Both the position numbers and the translations under genes were made by a program. A stretch of DNA of 64,000 nt from Anaerocolumna sp. (GTDB lineage: Bacteria > Bacillota > Clostridia > Lachnospirales > Lachnospiraceae), in the NCBI GenBank assembly GCA_029256725.1, contig JAQSXJ010000019.1, positions 1-64,000 of the forward strand, given 5' to 3'. Shown in pieces: positions 37,126 to 45,128 of the stretch (its first letter is position 1; each line of letters begins with the position of its first letter). The notes under the pieces are model-generated. The model was not told the DNA's origin and did no database searches. It worked only from the letters and a program-made list of their open reading frames with translations.

Positions 37126-37435
37126 ACGTTAATACCCTCGTTATTATTTGATTAACAGCTTCTTCCACCTTTGTTTCAGACGGATTGTCCAATGTTTCAT
37201 AGACAGATTGATTACTTGTTTCCAATTGCAGTCCTTGCGCCTCAGCCGCTTTTTCAGCTTCCTTAAGTATTTCCACTCTCCTTTCCATTGCAGTTTCCAA
37301 TATTTTTGCATTTTTTTGTTTTTCGGATGTTCTTTTTTCTTTTACCAGTCTTGCTGCTTCCTGCTTTGCTTCCTCTGCAATGGCAAGTGCCTGATCTTCC
37401 GCTTTTTTGATTGCTGCAAGAGTTTCAATTGACAT
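37115..37435 (-). CDS. ntpF: V-type ATPase peripheral-stalk subunit G/H
   Basis: The 106-residue protein is nearly one long coiled coil (IKKAEDQALAIAEEAKQEAARLVKEKRTSEKQKNAKILETAMERRVEILKEAEKAAEAQG), as in NtpF/AhaH, the partner of subunit E in the peripheral stalk. It is the first gene of the operon, with AAGGAG 7 bases before its ATG and a long structured leader upstream. Confidence 0.9.
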
Positions 37436-37470
37436 AGAATCGCTCCTTACTATTATTATTGTATATGGTT

Positions 37471-37539
37471 AAAAAAAAACTGCATTCTAAGCATCATGAG
37501 CTGCTCCCCCTATTAGCTCCGATGACTTGAAAACAGTTT
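37471..37539 (-). terminator. Leader hairpin with T9 before the V-ATPase operon (possible attenuator)
   Basis: On the minus strand AAACTG (37539-37534) pairs with CAGTTT next to the run of nine T (37479-37471). An inner GGAGCT/AGCTC stem extends the fold. It lies between the promoter at 37585-37613 and the ntpF start, so it can act in the leader of the operon. It could alternatively end transcripts from upstream. Confidence 0.65.
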
Positions 37540-37584
37540 CCTGTCCAACCGATTGATGTCAGCGTTATTTGATTTTTCAATTAA

Positions 37585-37613
37585 ATGATAATATATATTT
37601 TGTTATTAGTCAA
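37585..37613 (-). promoter_or_regulatory. Promoter of the V-ATPase operon
   Basis: On the minus strand TTGACT (37613-37608) and TATCAT (37590-37585) are 17 bases apart. The expected leader is about 140 nucleotides. Confidence 0.7.
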
Positions 37614-37701
37614 CAAAGAATTCCATAATGTGCACTTTTTCTAAATTTTTCGATAAATACAAAAAATAGTATAGTAATAGTGCAATAATCTCATAATTAG
37701 C

Positions 37702-37746
37702 CTTATTCTTTAAGACCTTATTCTTTAAGACCTTATTCTTTAAGAC
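37702..37746. repeat. Three perfect 15 bp tandem repeats
   Basis: CTTATTCTTTAAGAC occurs three times in a row (37702, 37717, 37732), starting directly after the stop codon of the FakA-like gene, with a partial fourth copy overlapping that stop. Confidence 0.95.
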
Positions 37747-37747
37747 C

Positions 37748-37999
37748 TTAACCATTTAACCCATCAGCCTGTCGTTTCATATTCTCAATTACTACATCAT
37801 AGATTTCCCCTAATGAAGCACAATATTCAAGGACTTTCCAAGGGGTATTGGTATGAAAATGAATTTTTATCAATTCCTCATCACCAACAGCCAACAAGCA
37901 GTCACCTTCAATGTTGGCAGTTATATATTCATTTATTTCATCCTCTGATAAATTCTGCCCTTCTATTAATAACTGAGTATCATATATATATTCTATCAT
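37748..37999 (-). CDS. Stand-alone FakA/YloV C-terminal-like domain protein
   Basis: The 83-residue protein (start at the ATG at 37999, 7 bases after AAGGAGG) reads YDTQLLIEGQNLSEDEINEYI, then GDCLLAVGDEELIKIHFHTNTPWKVLEYCASLGEIYDVVIENMKRQ. This is the pattern of the domain after the DhaL kinase part in FakA/YloV fatty-acid kinase (GDSLVVVGDD...KVHVHTN.PG.VL...G....I.IENM). No DhaL or DegV domain accompanies it here. It may assist a complete FakA elsewhere or bind an acidic ligand on its own. It is probably real, because the frame and ribosome site are intact. Confidence 0.75.
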   Translation of the reverse strand: MIEYIYDTQLLIEGQNLSEDEINEYITANIEGDCLLAVGDEELIKIHFHTNTPWKVLEYCASLGEIYDVVIENMKRQADGLNG

Positions 38000-38197
38000 T
38001 AAATATCCTCCTTTTATTACTGATAATAACGACTGTAATTCAGTTTGTAATAATTTTATCATTATATAGGTTGAGCAGTCAAGTAAATCCATATCTTCAA
38101 ATACGACAAGCCACAGGTTTGTGAAATTGTTAACTTTAATTGCTCCACTATTTATGATAATTTCATGTAATCTCTACTTCTCTGGTTCATTACCTAC

Positions 38198-38477
38198 TCA
38201 TTCCACAACACCGACCAGCAACTGTATCATAGGGAGCATCATTGCAATGAAAACCTCCGCACTTTTGATTATGTCCTCTTTGCTTGTGACTGCATAGAGC
38301 CTGCCGGCGTCGATATCCAGTGCTTTATCAGAAAAGACCACGCCTGACACCGTATTTACTAAAACCAAGAAGCGTTCCGATAATACCTGCCAGTAAAGTC
38401 ACTACTACCGGTAAGGACAGATAATGTAACATCAAATCCTTTTTCTTAGCTCCCAGAGCATACAAGGCTCCTATCAT
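38198..38477 (-). pseudogene. Decayed FtsX-type ABC permease
   Basis: Two minus-strand frames read as parts of one large permease of the FtsX/MacB family: MIGALYALGAKKKDLMLHYLSLP then VVTLLAGIIGTLLGFSKYG (from 38477), and in another frame FSDKALDIDAGRLYAVTSKEDIIKSAEVFIAMMLPMIQLLVGVVE up to the stop at 38198. A stop and a frame change separate them, and the rest of the gene, normally about 1000 codons, is gone. The flanking stretch 38093-38197 holds nothing I recognise. Confidence 0.75.
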
Positions 38478-38821
38478 AATATATAAAGCAGACTGTCAAT
38501 TGTACCTGCACTAAGGAGTAAGACGGAAGAAGCAGTAAGTATAACACCAAGAAGATTAAACTGTTTAAAGTGTGCTCGCCACTCTTTTTCATAGTCTTCG
38601 GATACATCATTCTTTTTCTTTATCAACATGGCAGCTGATATTATAAGTCCCAGTGCTCCTATGATACATAGGGCACTTCTGACTACTGTAAGGCTTGGTA
38701 ATAATGATCCGCGGTTAACGATAAGTGCTATGATTCCAATCAGTATTATGACAGTTCCGCTGGTTATAAGGCCTATGACCATTGCTTTTAGAATATCCAT
38801 TAAGTAATTCTTTAACTTCAA
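38474..38821 (-). CDS. Small integral membrane protein behind oppF
   Basis: I read this from a TTG at 38821 (GGAGG 9 bases upstream), giving about 115 residues with probably four membrane segments (AMVIGLITSGTVIILIGIIALIV, ALCIIGALGLIISAAMLI, FNLLGVILTASSVLLLSAGTI). A charged cytosolic loop (KKKNDVSEDYEKEWRAHF) lies between segments. It follows oppF by 40 bases and may be part of the opp operon. I do not recognise the family. Its stop abuts the decayed permease. Confidence 0.6.
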   Translation of the reverse strand: MKLKNYLMDILKAMVIGLITSGTVIILIGIIALIVNRGSLLPSLTVVRSALCIIGALGLIISAAMLIKKKNDVSEDYEKEWRAHFKQFNLLGVILTASSVLLLSAGTIDSLLYIL

Positions 38822-38861
38822 AGGCTGGTTCCTCCCTTTTGACAGTTGATTGGCTGTGATA

Positions 38862-39836
38862 CTAATTGTTCTTATTATATAGATGACATGCCACGTAATG
38901 GTCATCCCCGATATTTTGCAGTTCAGGGGTTATTTCTCCGCAAGCAGCTGTTGCATATTTACATCTTCCTTTGAATCTGCAGCCTTCCGGCGGATTGATG
39001 GGGCTTGGTACGTCTCCTTCTAATTTGATGATAGTTCGTGTGCTTTCAATCTCCGGGTCCGGTATAGGTATTGCTGACAGCAGCGCCTGGGTATATGGAT
39101 GCAGAGGATTCCGGTACAGTTTGTCAGAGGTTGTTATTTCTACGATCTTCCCCAGATACATAACTGCTACTCTATCTGAAATATGTTTGACCATAGATAG
39201 GTCATGGGCCACAAAGAGATAGGTTAGCTTCATTTCTTTCTGAAGTCTCACCAGTAGATTTACTATCTGCGCCTGTATGGAAACATCCAGTGCAGATATT
39301 GGTTCATCCAGCACCAGAAATTCCGGCTCTACGGCCAATGCTCTTGCTATGCCGATTCTCTGTCTCTGACCTCCTGAGAACTCATGGACAAATCTTCCCG
39401 CATGTTCTCTGTTCAAACCTACCAGATTGAGATAATGATATATTTTTTCATCTCTGTCTTTTTTGCCTGCAGCAAGTTTATGAATATCGATTCCTTCTGC
39501 TATGATATCTGCAACAGTCATTCTGGGATCAAGAGAGGCATAAGGATCCTGAAAGATCATCTGCACATTCTTCTTAAAATTCTGCTTTCCCTTTCCTTTT
39601 AACTCATGAACATCCTGTCCTTTATAATAGACATTGCCTGCTGTTTTATTATATAAGCCGATGGCAGTACGGCCACAGGTAGTCTTACCACAACCGGATT
39701 CTCCTACTAGTCCTAAGGTTTCACCCTCCTGAATCTGAAAAGAGACATGATCTACTGCCTTTAGTACGGAATCGCTGTCCAGGCGGAAATACTTATCCAG
39801 ATTCTTTACGTCTAATATTATTTTATTATCCTTCAT
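38862..39836 (-). CDS. oppF: Oligopeptide ABC transporter ATPase F
   Basis: The 324-residue ATPase shows Walker A GESGCGKTTCGR, the Q-loop region VQMIFQDPYASLDPRMTV, signature FSGGQRQRIGIARALA and Walker B FLVLDEPISALD. The C-terminal oligopeptide extension (PINPPEGCRFKGRCKYATAAC...C) has the Cys motif that binds a [4Fe-4S] cluster in this ATPase family. It shares an ATGA overlap with oppD. Confidence 0.94.
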   Translation of the reverse strand: MKDNKIILDVKNLDKYFRLDSDSVLKAVDHVSFQIQEGETLGLVGESGCGKTTCGRTAIGLYNKTAGNVYYKGQDVHELKGKGKQNFKKNVQMIFQDPYASLDPRMTVADIIAEGIDIHKLAAGKKDRDEKIYHYLNLVGLNREHAGRFVHEFSGGQRQRIGIARALAVEPEFLVLDEPISALDVSIQAQIVNLLVRLQKEMKLTYLFVAHDLSMVKHISDRVAVMYLGKIVEITTSDKLYRNPLHPYTQALLSAIPIPDPEIESTRTIIKLEGDVPSPINPPEGCRFKGRCKYATAACGEITPELQNIGDDHYVACHLYNKNN

Positions 39837-40876
39837 CCTGTAACCGCCTCCGTTTCTTCTATTCTCCCCTCCTGTGCAAATGGATTATCAGCTTTTGGTG
39901 CCTCGGGGTGATGGAGCCAGCAAGCAGCGGCATGACCTTCATGAAAGCTTGTCATCTCTGGTGCTTCCTCACAGCAGATTTCCATACAATACTTACACCT
40001 GGAAGCAAAGGGACAGCCTTTTGGCGGTGCGATCAAATCCGGTGGTACTCCGGGTATGGAGTCAAGTTCCTGTTTATTTTCAAGATCCAGCCTGGGTACT
40101 GCCTTTAACAAAGCCATGGTATAAGGATGCTTCGAACGATAGAAGATGTCCTTGCTGTTCCCATACTCAACTATTTTACCGGAGTACATAACCATTATTC
40201 TTTTCGCAGTATTTGCTACCACGCCCAGATCGTGGGTTATTAGAATTACGGCAGTATTATTTTCTTTCTGAAGCTGTTTTATCAGATCCATTATCTGTGC
40301 CTGAATTGTAACATCCAAGGCAGTTGTCGGCTCATCGGCTATCAGAAGTTTCGGATTGCAGGCAAAGGCTATTGCTATCATAACTCTCTGGCGCATACCG
40401 CCGGAAAATTCATGCGGATATTGCTTTACACGCTTTTCAGGGTTTGGTATTCCTACCAGACGGAGCATTTTTTCAGCTTCTATAAGTGCATCTTTTTTCT
40501 TCATCTGCCGGTGCATGATCAGGTTCTCTGCTATCTGCTTTCCTACAGTCATGGTAGGATTCAGGGAAGTCAATGCATCCTGAAAGATAATGGCACTTTC
40601 ACCGCCCCTGTAAGTGCTCAGCTCTTTCTTGGTAAACTTTAATACGTCCCTGCCTTGATATAATATCTTACTGCCGTCTTTTATCTCCATATTTCCGGTA
40701 CTGCTCAAACCTAATATGGTTCTAGCCGTAACAGATTTGCCGCAGCCGGATTCACCTACAATAGCAAGAGTTTCTCCTTCCATAAGGTCAAAGGAAATAT
40801 CCCTTACAGACTGTACTTCTCCGGCATAGGTATGATAAGAAACCCGCAGATTCTCAACTTTTAATAAATTTCCCAT
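39833..40876 (-). CDS. oppD: Oligopeptide ABC transporter ATPase D
   Basis: The 347-residue ATPase has Walker A GESGCGKSVTARTI, signature FSGGMRQRVMIAIAFA, Walker B LLIADEPTTALD and the family C-terminal Cys cluster (APPKGCPFASRCKYCMEICCEEAP). It pairs with OppF to drive peptide uptake. GGAGG lies 8 bases before the ATG. Confidence 0.94.
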   Translation of the reverse strand: MGNLLKVENLRVSYHTYAGEVQSVRDISFDLMEGETLAIVGESGCGKSVTARTILGLSSTGNMEIKDGSKILYQGRDVLKFTKKELSTYRGGESAIIFQDALTSLNPTMTVGKQIAENLIMHRQMKKKDALIEAEKMLRLVGIPNPEKRVKQYPHEFSGGMRQRVMIAIAFACNPKLLIADEPTTALDVTIQAQIMDLIKQLQKENNTAVILITHDLGVVANTAKRIMVMYSGKIVEYGNSKDIFYRSKHPYTMALLKAVPRLDLENKQELDSIPGVPPDLIAPPKGCPFASRCKYCMEICCEEAPEMTSFHEGHAAACWLHHPEAPKADNPFAQEGRIEETEAVTG

Positions 40877-40888
40877 AAAGATCTCCTC

Positions 40889-41806
40889 CTACTTACGCAG
40901 CTTCGGGTCAAGCGCATCTCTTAAACCGTCACCAAAAAGATTAAAGGCAAGGACAATCACACATAACACCGCCGCCGGGAAAAACAGCTGGTTCGGATGA
41001 AAATCCATCGTTGTCTGCCCCAGTGATATCAATATTCCAAGACTTGTGTTGGGTGCCTGAAGCCCCATTCCAAGAAAGCTTAATCCGGCTTCCGTAAAGA
41101 TATAATCCGGAATACTGGAGGCAAGGTTTAAAATCAATAAGCCCAGCGTATTGGGCAATAGGTGTTTTGTTATTATACGAAAAGGACTTGCCCCCAGGGT
41201 AATAGCAGCCATGATATATTCCGATTCTCTTAGCTGCATGATCTGACCTCTGACCTGTCTTGCGGTTCCGCACCAGGAAGTAAGGCACATTGCAATTAAA
41301 AGGGCAAATAAACTGTTACCGAGTACCATCATTACCAGCATGGTAATCAGTAGGGAGGGCAAGGAGGTAATCACCTCAATAATACGCATCATAACATTGT
41401 CCGTTACTCCGCCGAAATACGCCATTATACCTCCATAAGCACAGCCTATGACTATTTGAATCAGTGTACATACAATAGCTACAATTAAAGAAGCTCTTGC
41501 GCCTAACCACACTCTTGAAAATAAATCCCTTCCTAAATTGTCCGTACCGAACCAGTAAGCCGAAGAGGGAGCCAGATTCTTATTTTTTGCCACAATGGTA
41601 GTATAATCATAGCCTCTGATATAAGGTCCTATGATAACCATAACCACAAAGAGTACCAGTACTACCAGAGAAGCCAGAGCAATTGGATTTTTACGCAGTC
41701 TCCGCCAGGCATCCTGCCAATATGTTATAGTCGGTCTTACGATAAGGTCGCTGTCGAATCTATCCTTTTCAACTCTCTTAAAACTATTTTGCGATATAAC
41801 TGCCAT
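40889..41806 (-). CDS. oppC: Oligopeptide ABC transporter permease C
   Basis: The 305-residue permease has the OppC N-terminal region (WQDAWRRLRKNPIALASLVVLVLFVVMVIIGP), the periplasmic FGTDNLGRDLFSRVWLGARASL motif and the EAA loop (REVEYIMAAITLGASPFRIITKHLLPNTLG type). Six membrane segments are present. GGAGG stands before the ATG. Confidence 0.94.
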   Translation of the reverse strand: MAVISQNSFKRVEKDRFDSDLIVRPTITYWQDAWRRLRKNPIALASLVVLVLFVVMVIIGPYIRGYDYTTIVAKNKNLAPSSAYWFGTDNLGRDLFSRVWLGARASLIVAIVCTLIQIVIGCAYGGIMAYFGGVTDNVMMRIIEVITSLPSLLITMLVMMVLGNSLFALLIAMCLTSWCGTARQVRGQIMQLRESEYIMAAITLGASPFRIITKHLLPNTLGLLILNLASSIPDYIFTEAGLSFLGMGLQAPNTSLGILISLGQTTMDFHPNQLFFPAAVLCVIVLAFNLFGDGLRDALDPKLRK

Positions 41807-41867
41807 TTAAACCTCCATGATGCCAATATTACGGCATCGCAAATTATGTTAAAGCCCTATATTAGTA

Positions 41868-42833
41868 CTATCGTTTGCCGCCAAGTATACGGATTCTCGG
41901 ATCTACTACCGTATAGAGTATGTCTGTAAAATATATTACAATAATATACATTGCCGCTAAAATCACCGTCTGCCCCATAACAACCGTAACATCCCTGCCA
42001 GAAACTGCGTTGACATAATATAAACCCAGTCCCGGTATGGAAAAGATCTTCTCTATAAAGAAGGAACCGGTAATACACATGGCAATGGACATAGGCAGAA
42101 AAGTAATAACAGGAAGAAAAGAATTTCTTAACACATGCCGCCTGATTATCTGCCATTTGCTTAAGCCTTTGGACTCAGCTGTAAGTATATAGTCCTGACT
42201 CAGCACCTCCAGCATGGAGGTCTTAAGGAGCCTTGTATAGATGGCTATATATGCAAAACTTCCGGTAACAGTAGGAAGTACCGTATACTGCCAACCACCA
42301 AACCACTGATCATCACCTTTTGGCCAGCCGATTACCGGAAACCACCCAAGGCTGCCTGCGAATACCTTCTGAAGCAGCAAGCCCAGAATCAAATGGGGAA
42401 CCGATATGAGCAGGATGGATAAAGTAACTACTACATAATCAATCCAGGTACCCTTCTTAACCGCTGCGATGATTCCAAGTATAAGACCAAGCCCAACTCC
42501 CAGTACCAATTGTCCGAAGCCAAGTCTTGCAGAGGCTGGGAGTTTGGCTTTAATAATAGAGGGAACCGTCTCTCCTGGAAATATAACAGATTCACCAAAA
42601 TCACCTACTACCATTCCTTTCATGGTAATCACGTAACGTTCCAGTAACGGTTTATCCAGTCCATATTTCTTGTACAGATTTACTTTTATCTGTTCCGGCA
42701 GTCTCTCCGCCCTCTCTGTCAGTGCATCTCCCGGCAGTGCCGCCAGAAGGAAGAAAGTTGCTGTTGCAATGATAAATAAGGTAAATAACATTGTAAAGAA
42801 TCGTTTAATACTATATTTTAACACTTCGTTCAT
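41868..42833 (-). CDS. oppB: Oligopeptide ABC transporter permease B
   Basis: The 321-residue permease begins LKYSIKRFFTMLFTLFIIATATFFLLAALPGD, has the YGLDKPLLERY motif and the EAA loop LSQDYILTAESKGLSKWQIIRRHVLRNSFLPVITF. It forms the membrane channel with OppC. A small hairpin (GATGCC/GGCATC) lies in the gap before oppC. Confidence 0.94.
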   Translation of the reverse strand: MNEVLKYSIKRFFTMLFTLFIIATATFFLLAALPGDALTERAERLPEQIKVNLYKKYGLDKPLLERYVITMKGMVVGDFGESVIFPGETVPSIIKAKLPASARLGFGQLVLGVGLGLILGIIAAVKKGTWIDYVVVTLSILLISVPHLILGLLLQKVFAGSLGWFPVIGWPKGDDQWFGGWQYTVLPTVTGSFAYIAIYTRLLKTSMLEVLSQDYILTAESKGLSKWQIIRRHVLRNSFLPVITFLPMSIAMCITGSFFIEKIFSIPGLGLYYVNAVSGRDVTVVMGQTVILAAMYIIVIYFTDILYTVVDPRIRILGGKR

Positions 42834-42906
42834 TCACCTTTCCTGTTATAATTACCAAAAGCAAAAGGGACTGTCTTACCAGCCCCAAAGGTTTGCTTGC
42901 CGTAGA

Positions 42907-42968
42907 GGCTGTTGCAGTTCAAACTATGTTGCTGTGAGAAGCCCCATGGTACCTTTGCAACAGCTCTA
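42907..42968. repeat. Solo copy of the 42 bp arm found at 4283, folded into a hairpin between oppA and oppB
   Basis: GGCTGTTGCA...ATGTTGCTGT...CCATGG (42907-42949) matches the arms of the element at 4283-4492 at about 80 percent of positions. GTAGAGGCTGTTGCA and TGCAACAGCTCTAC close a hairpin of about 67 bases. In the operon it could reduce read-through so that the binding protein is made in excess. The rest of 42834-43034 is empty. Confidence 0.7.
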
Positions 42969-43034
42969 CTGATTTGTATGCGGTAGATTCAATCAGCTGT
43001 ACCGGTACAACGATTAAAATTATTATCCGTTGTA

Positions 43035-44822
43035 TTAGTTATCGCGTCCTGAAATATAAGCTCTGCTGAACTCATAATTCGTACCAAATAACGGAGTACT
43101 TAGATTCTTAACATAAGACTGAATGAAGATCTGTTTGTTTGTATAGTAGAGAGGCAGCACACCGGCATTGTCAGCAACCAGGTTCTTCTCGAGTTCGGCA
43201 TAGATTTGGGTACGTTTGTCGGCATCACTTTCAGTTGCAAGACTTTCGAAGTTCTTGTCATAGTCATCATTATGATAACCACCGAAATATTTAGCATAAC
43301 CGCTGCCGGTTATCCACAGATCGATAAAAGTCATTGGATCGTTGTAATCTCCGTTCCAGCCATTTGCCAATAAGTCATAATTATTACCGTCACGTTCTGT
43401 TACGAAAGTACTTCTATCAGCTAAAACATTTATATCAATTTTAATTCCCAGTTTTTCTTCCCATTTCTGTTTGTAATATTCCTGGGTGGATTTCTCCTGT
43501 ACGGTTGCACCAGTAGTAATAAAGGTTAAGGTTATCTGGCTTAAATCTGTGTTCTTGCCTTCTTCTGCAAGGCCTTCCTTAAACAAGGTCTGAAGCTTTT
43601 CTGCATCATTATTATACTCTTCTGTAAGTGCTTTTAAAGGTTCATCTACCACACTGCGGAATTCTGTATCCCCAACCTGAAGACTGAAAGGAAGAATTCC
43701 ATAAGCGGGAACATTGATTCCATTAAAGATCAACTCGTTATACTCTTCTCTGTCAATAGCAAGAGATAAGGCAAGACGTATCTTTGCATTGTTCATCAGA
43801 CCGGATTTACCTCCGGTATGCTGATTGAAACCAATAAAGCTTACACTGGGATAGGTCGCTGATACATAGGTTAACTGACCTGCATCTGCTAACTGTTTCC
43901 ACTTATCCACATAATCTGCAGAAGCTTCCGCAACATCTAACTGTTTGGACTCAAGTAATAGGGACTGAGTTGCAGGCTCTTCTGCAGCTGTAAATACAAC
44001 TTTTTGTAATTTTACATTTTCAGCATCCCAGTAATTAGGGTTTTTCACTAATACCATACTGTTTTCCTTCACCCACTCACTGATGGTGAAAGGACCGCTG
44101 TATACCTGTTCATCTATGCTGGTTGCATAAGTTTCACTGCCCTTATCGATCACATCCAGTCTAACTGGGTAAAAGCATACATTTGAGAGCTTCTTAACAA
44201 AATAAGGTGTAGGTGATGTTAAGGTAATCTCAAGTGTTTTATCATCCAGAGCTTTTACACCCACATCTTCTGCTTTTGCTTCTCCGTTAAAAAATTTCTC
44301 AGCATTTAATATATCATATGCCATAAAGGAATAAGCAAATGCCTTCTCAGGATCTAATAATCTGTGAATGGAATCCACATACTGACTGGCTGTAACTGCA
44401 ACACCGTCAGACCATTTATAATCACGTAATTTAAAGGTATATACTAAACCATCCTCAGATACTTCATAGGATTCTGCGCCGGCATTTGATATTACATCGT
44501 TGCCGTTTTCATCGGTAAAGGTTCTGAACAATCCTTCCTGTACCTGTGAAAGAATTTGAAATTCAGATGAATTACGAACATCACTTACGTCAAGGGTAAG
44601 GGGTTCATCAAATTTCAGGTTCAAGGTCTGGTCTGCATCTAAGGCATCCTCTCCTGATACATCACCTGCGCTGGACTCTTTATCACCATCCACATTATCA
44701 CCGGCAGTTTCTGTATTACCGGAAGTATTGGCTGTATTTTTTGAACTGCAGCCGTAGAGGGCACCTGCTACGATTACTAAAGTAAGCAGTACTGCGAGTA
44801 ATTTAGATTTTCTTTTTAACAT
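43035..44822 (-). CDS. oppA: Oligopeptide-binding lipoprotein
   Basis: The 595-residue solute-binding protein (SBP_bac_5 family) has a lipoprotein signal (LLAVLLTLVIVAGALYGCSSK, lipobox Cys-25), an acidic Ser/Asp/Asn linker to about residue 60, and then the peptide-binding fold (LVYTFKLRDYKWSDGVAVTASQYVDSIHRLLDPE, LALSLAIDREEYNELIF). It is anchored outside the membrane and delivers oligopeptides to OppBC. It is the first gene of the opp operon with a clear promoter. Confidence 0.94.
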   Translation of the reverse strand: MLKRKSKLLAVLLTLVIVAGALYGCSSKNTANTSGNTETAGDNVDGDKESSAGDVSGEDALDADQTLNLKFDEPLTLDVSDVRNSSEFQILSQVQEGLFRTFTDENGNDVISNAGAESYEVSEDGLVYTFKLRDYKWSDGVAVTASQYVDSIHRLLDPEKAFAYSFMAYDILNAEKFFNGEAKAEDVGVKALDDKTLEITLTSPTPYFVKKLSNVCFYPVRLDVIDKGSETYATSIDEQVYSGPFTISEWVKENSMVLVKNPNYWDAENVKLQKVVFTAAEEPATQSLLLESKQLDVAEASADYVDKWKQLADAGQLTYVSATYPSVSFIGFNQHTGGKSGLMNNAKIRLALSLAIDREEYNELIFNGINVPAYGILPFSLQVGDTEFRSVVDEPLKALTEEYNNDAEKLQTLFKEGLAEEGKNTDLSQITLTFITTGATVQEKSTQEYYKQKWEEKLGIKIDINVLADRSTFVTERDGNNYDLLANGWNGDYNDPMTFIDLWITGSGYAKYFGGYHNDDYDKNFESLATESDADKRTQIYAELEKNLVADNAGVLPLYYTNKQIFIQSYVKNLSTPLFGTNYEFSRAYISGRDN

Positions 44823-44923
44823 AGATTTTATCCTCCTATTTTATTCACATTAATCTAGGTATGTAATATAATATTCGCATTTCACACTATTCATACTTAT
44901 TTAATATGAATTGAACACTGGTT

Positions 44924-44952
44924 ATTCTAGCACCATGCTTTTCTTTTGTCAA
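44924..44952 (-). promoter_or_regulatory. Promoter of the opp operon
   Basis: On the minus strand TTGACA (44952-44947) and TAGAAT (44929-44924) are 17 bases apart, about 100 bases before the oppA start. This is an almost perfect sigma-A promoter. Confidence 0.85.
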
Positions 44953-45091
44953 TGTACAAAAATTTTTTATAAAAGGAGATAAAATCAGTAAATATTGCAC
45001 AAATCAATTACCATGTACATGTATTATACATGTTTCCCACTGAAATTTTACAAATAAACCGAACAATTCATGTTGAATGGAAACAAAAACA

Positions 45092-45121
45092 AGGTGTCCT
45101 TACCACTTTGCAAGGACACCT
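45092..45121 (-). terminator. Terminator of the GTPase-Rae1 fusion gene
   Basis: AGGTGTCCTT and AAGGACACCT pair across a 10-base loop. On the minus strand a T-rich tail follows (TTGTTTTTGTTT). Confidence 0.9.
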
Positions 45122-45128
45122 CTGGTTA

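Noticed and set aside
37813-38124. Plus-strand frame of 103 codons opposite the FakA-like gene
   Set aside because: Antisense to a gene with a clear family pattern and a strong ribosome site.
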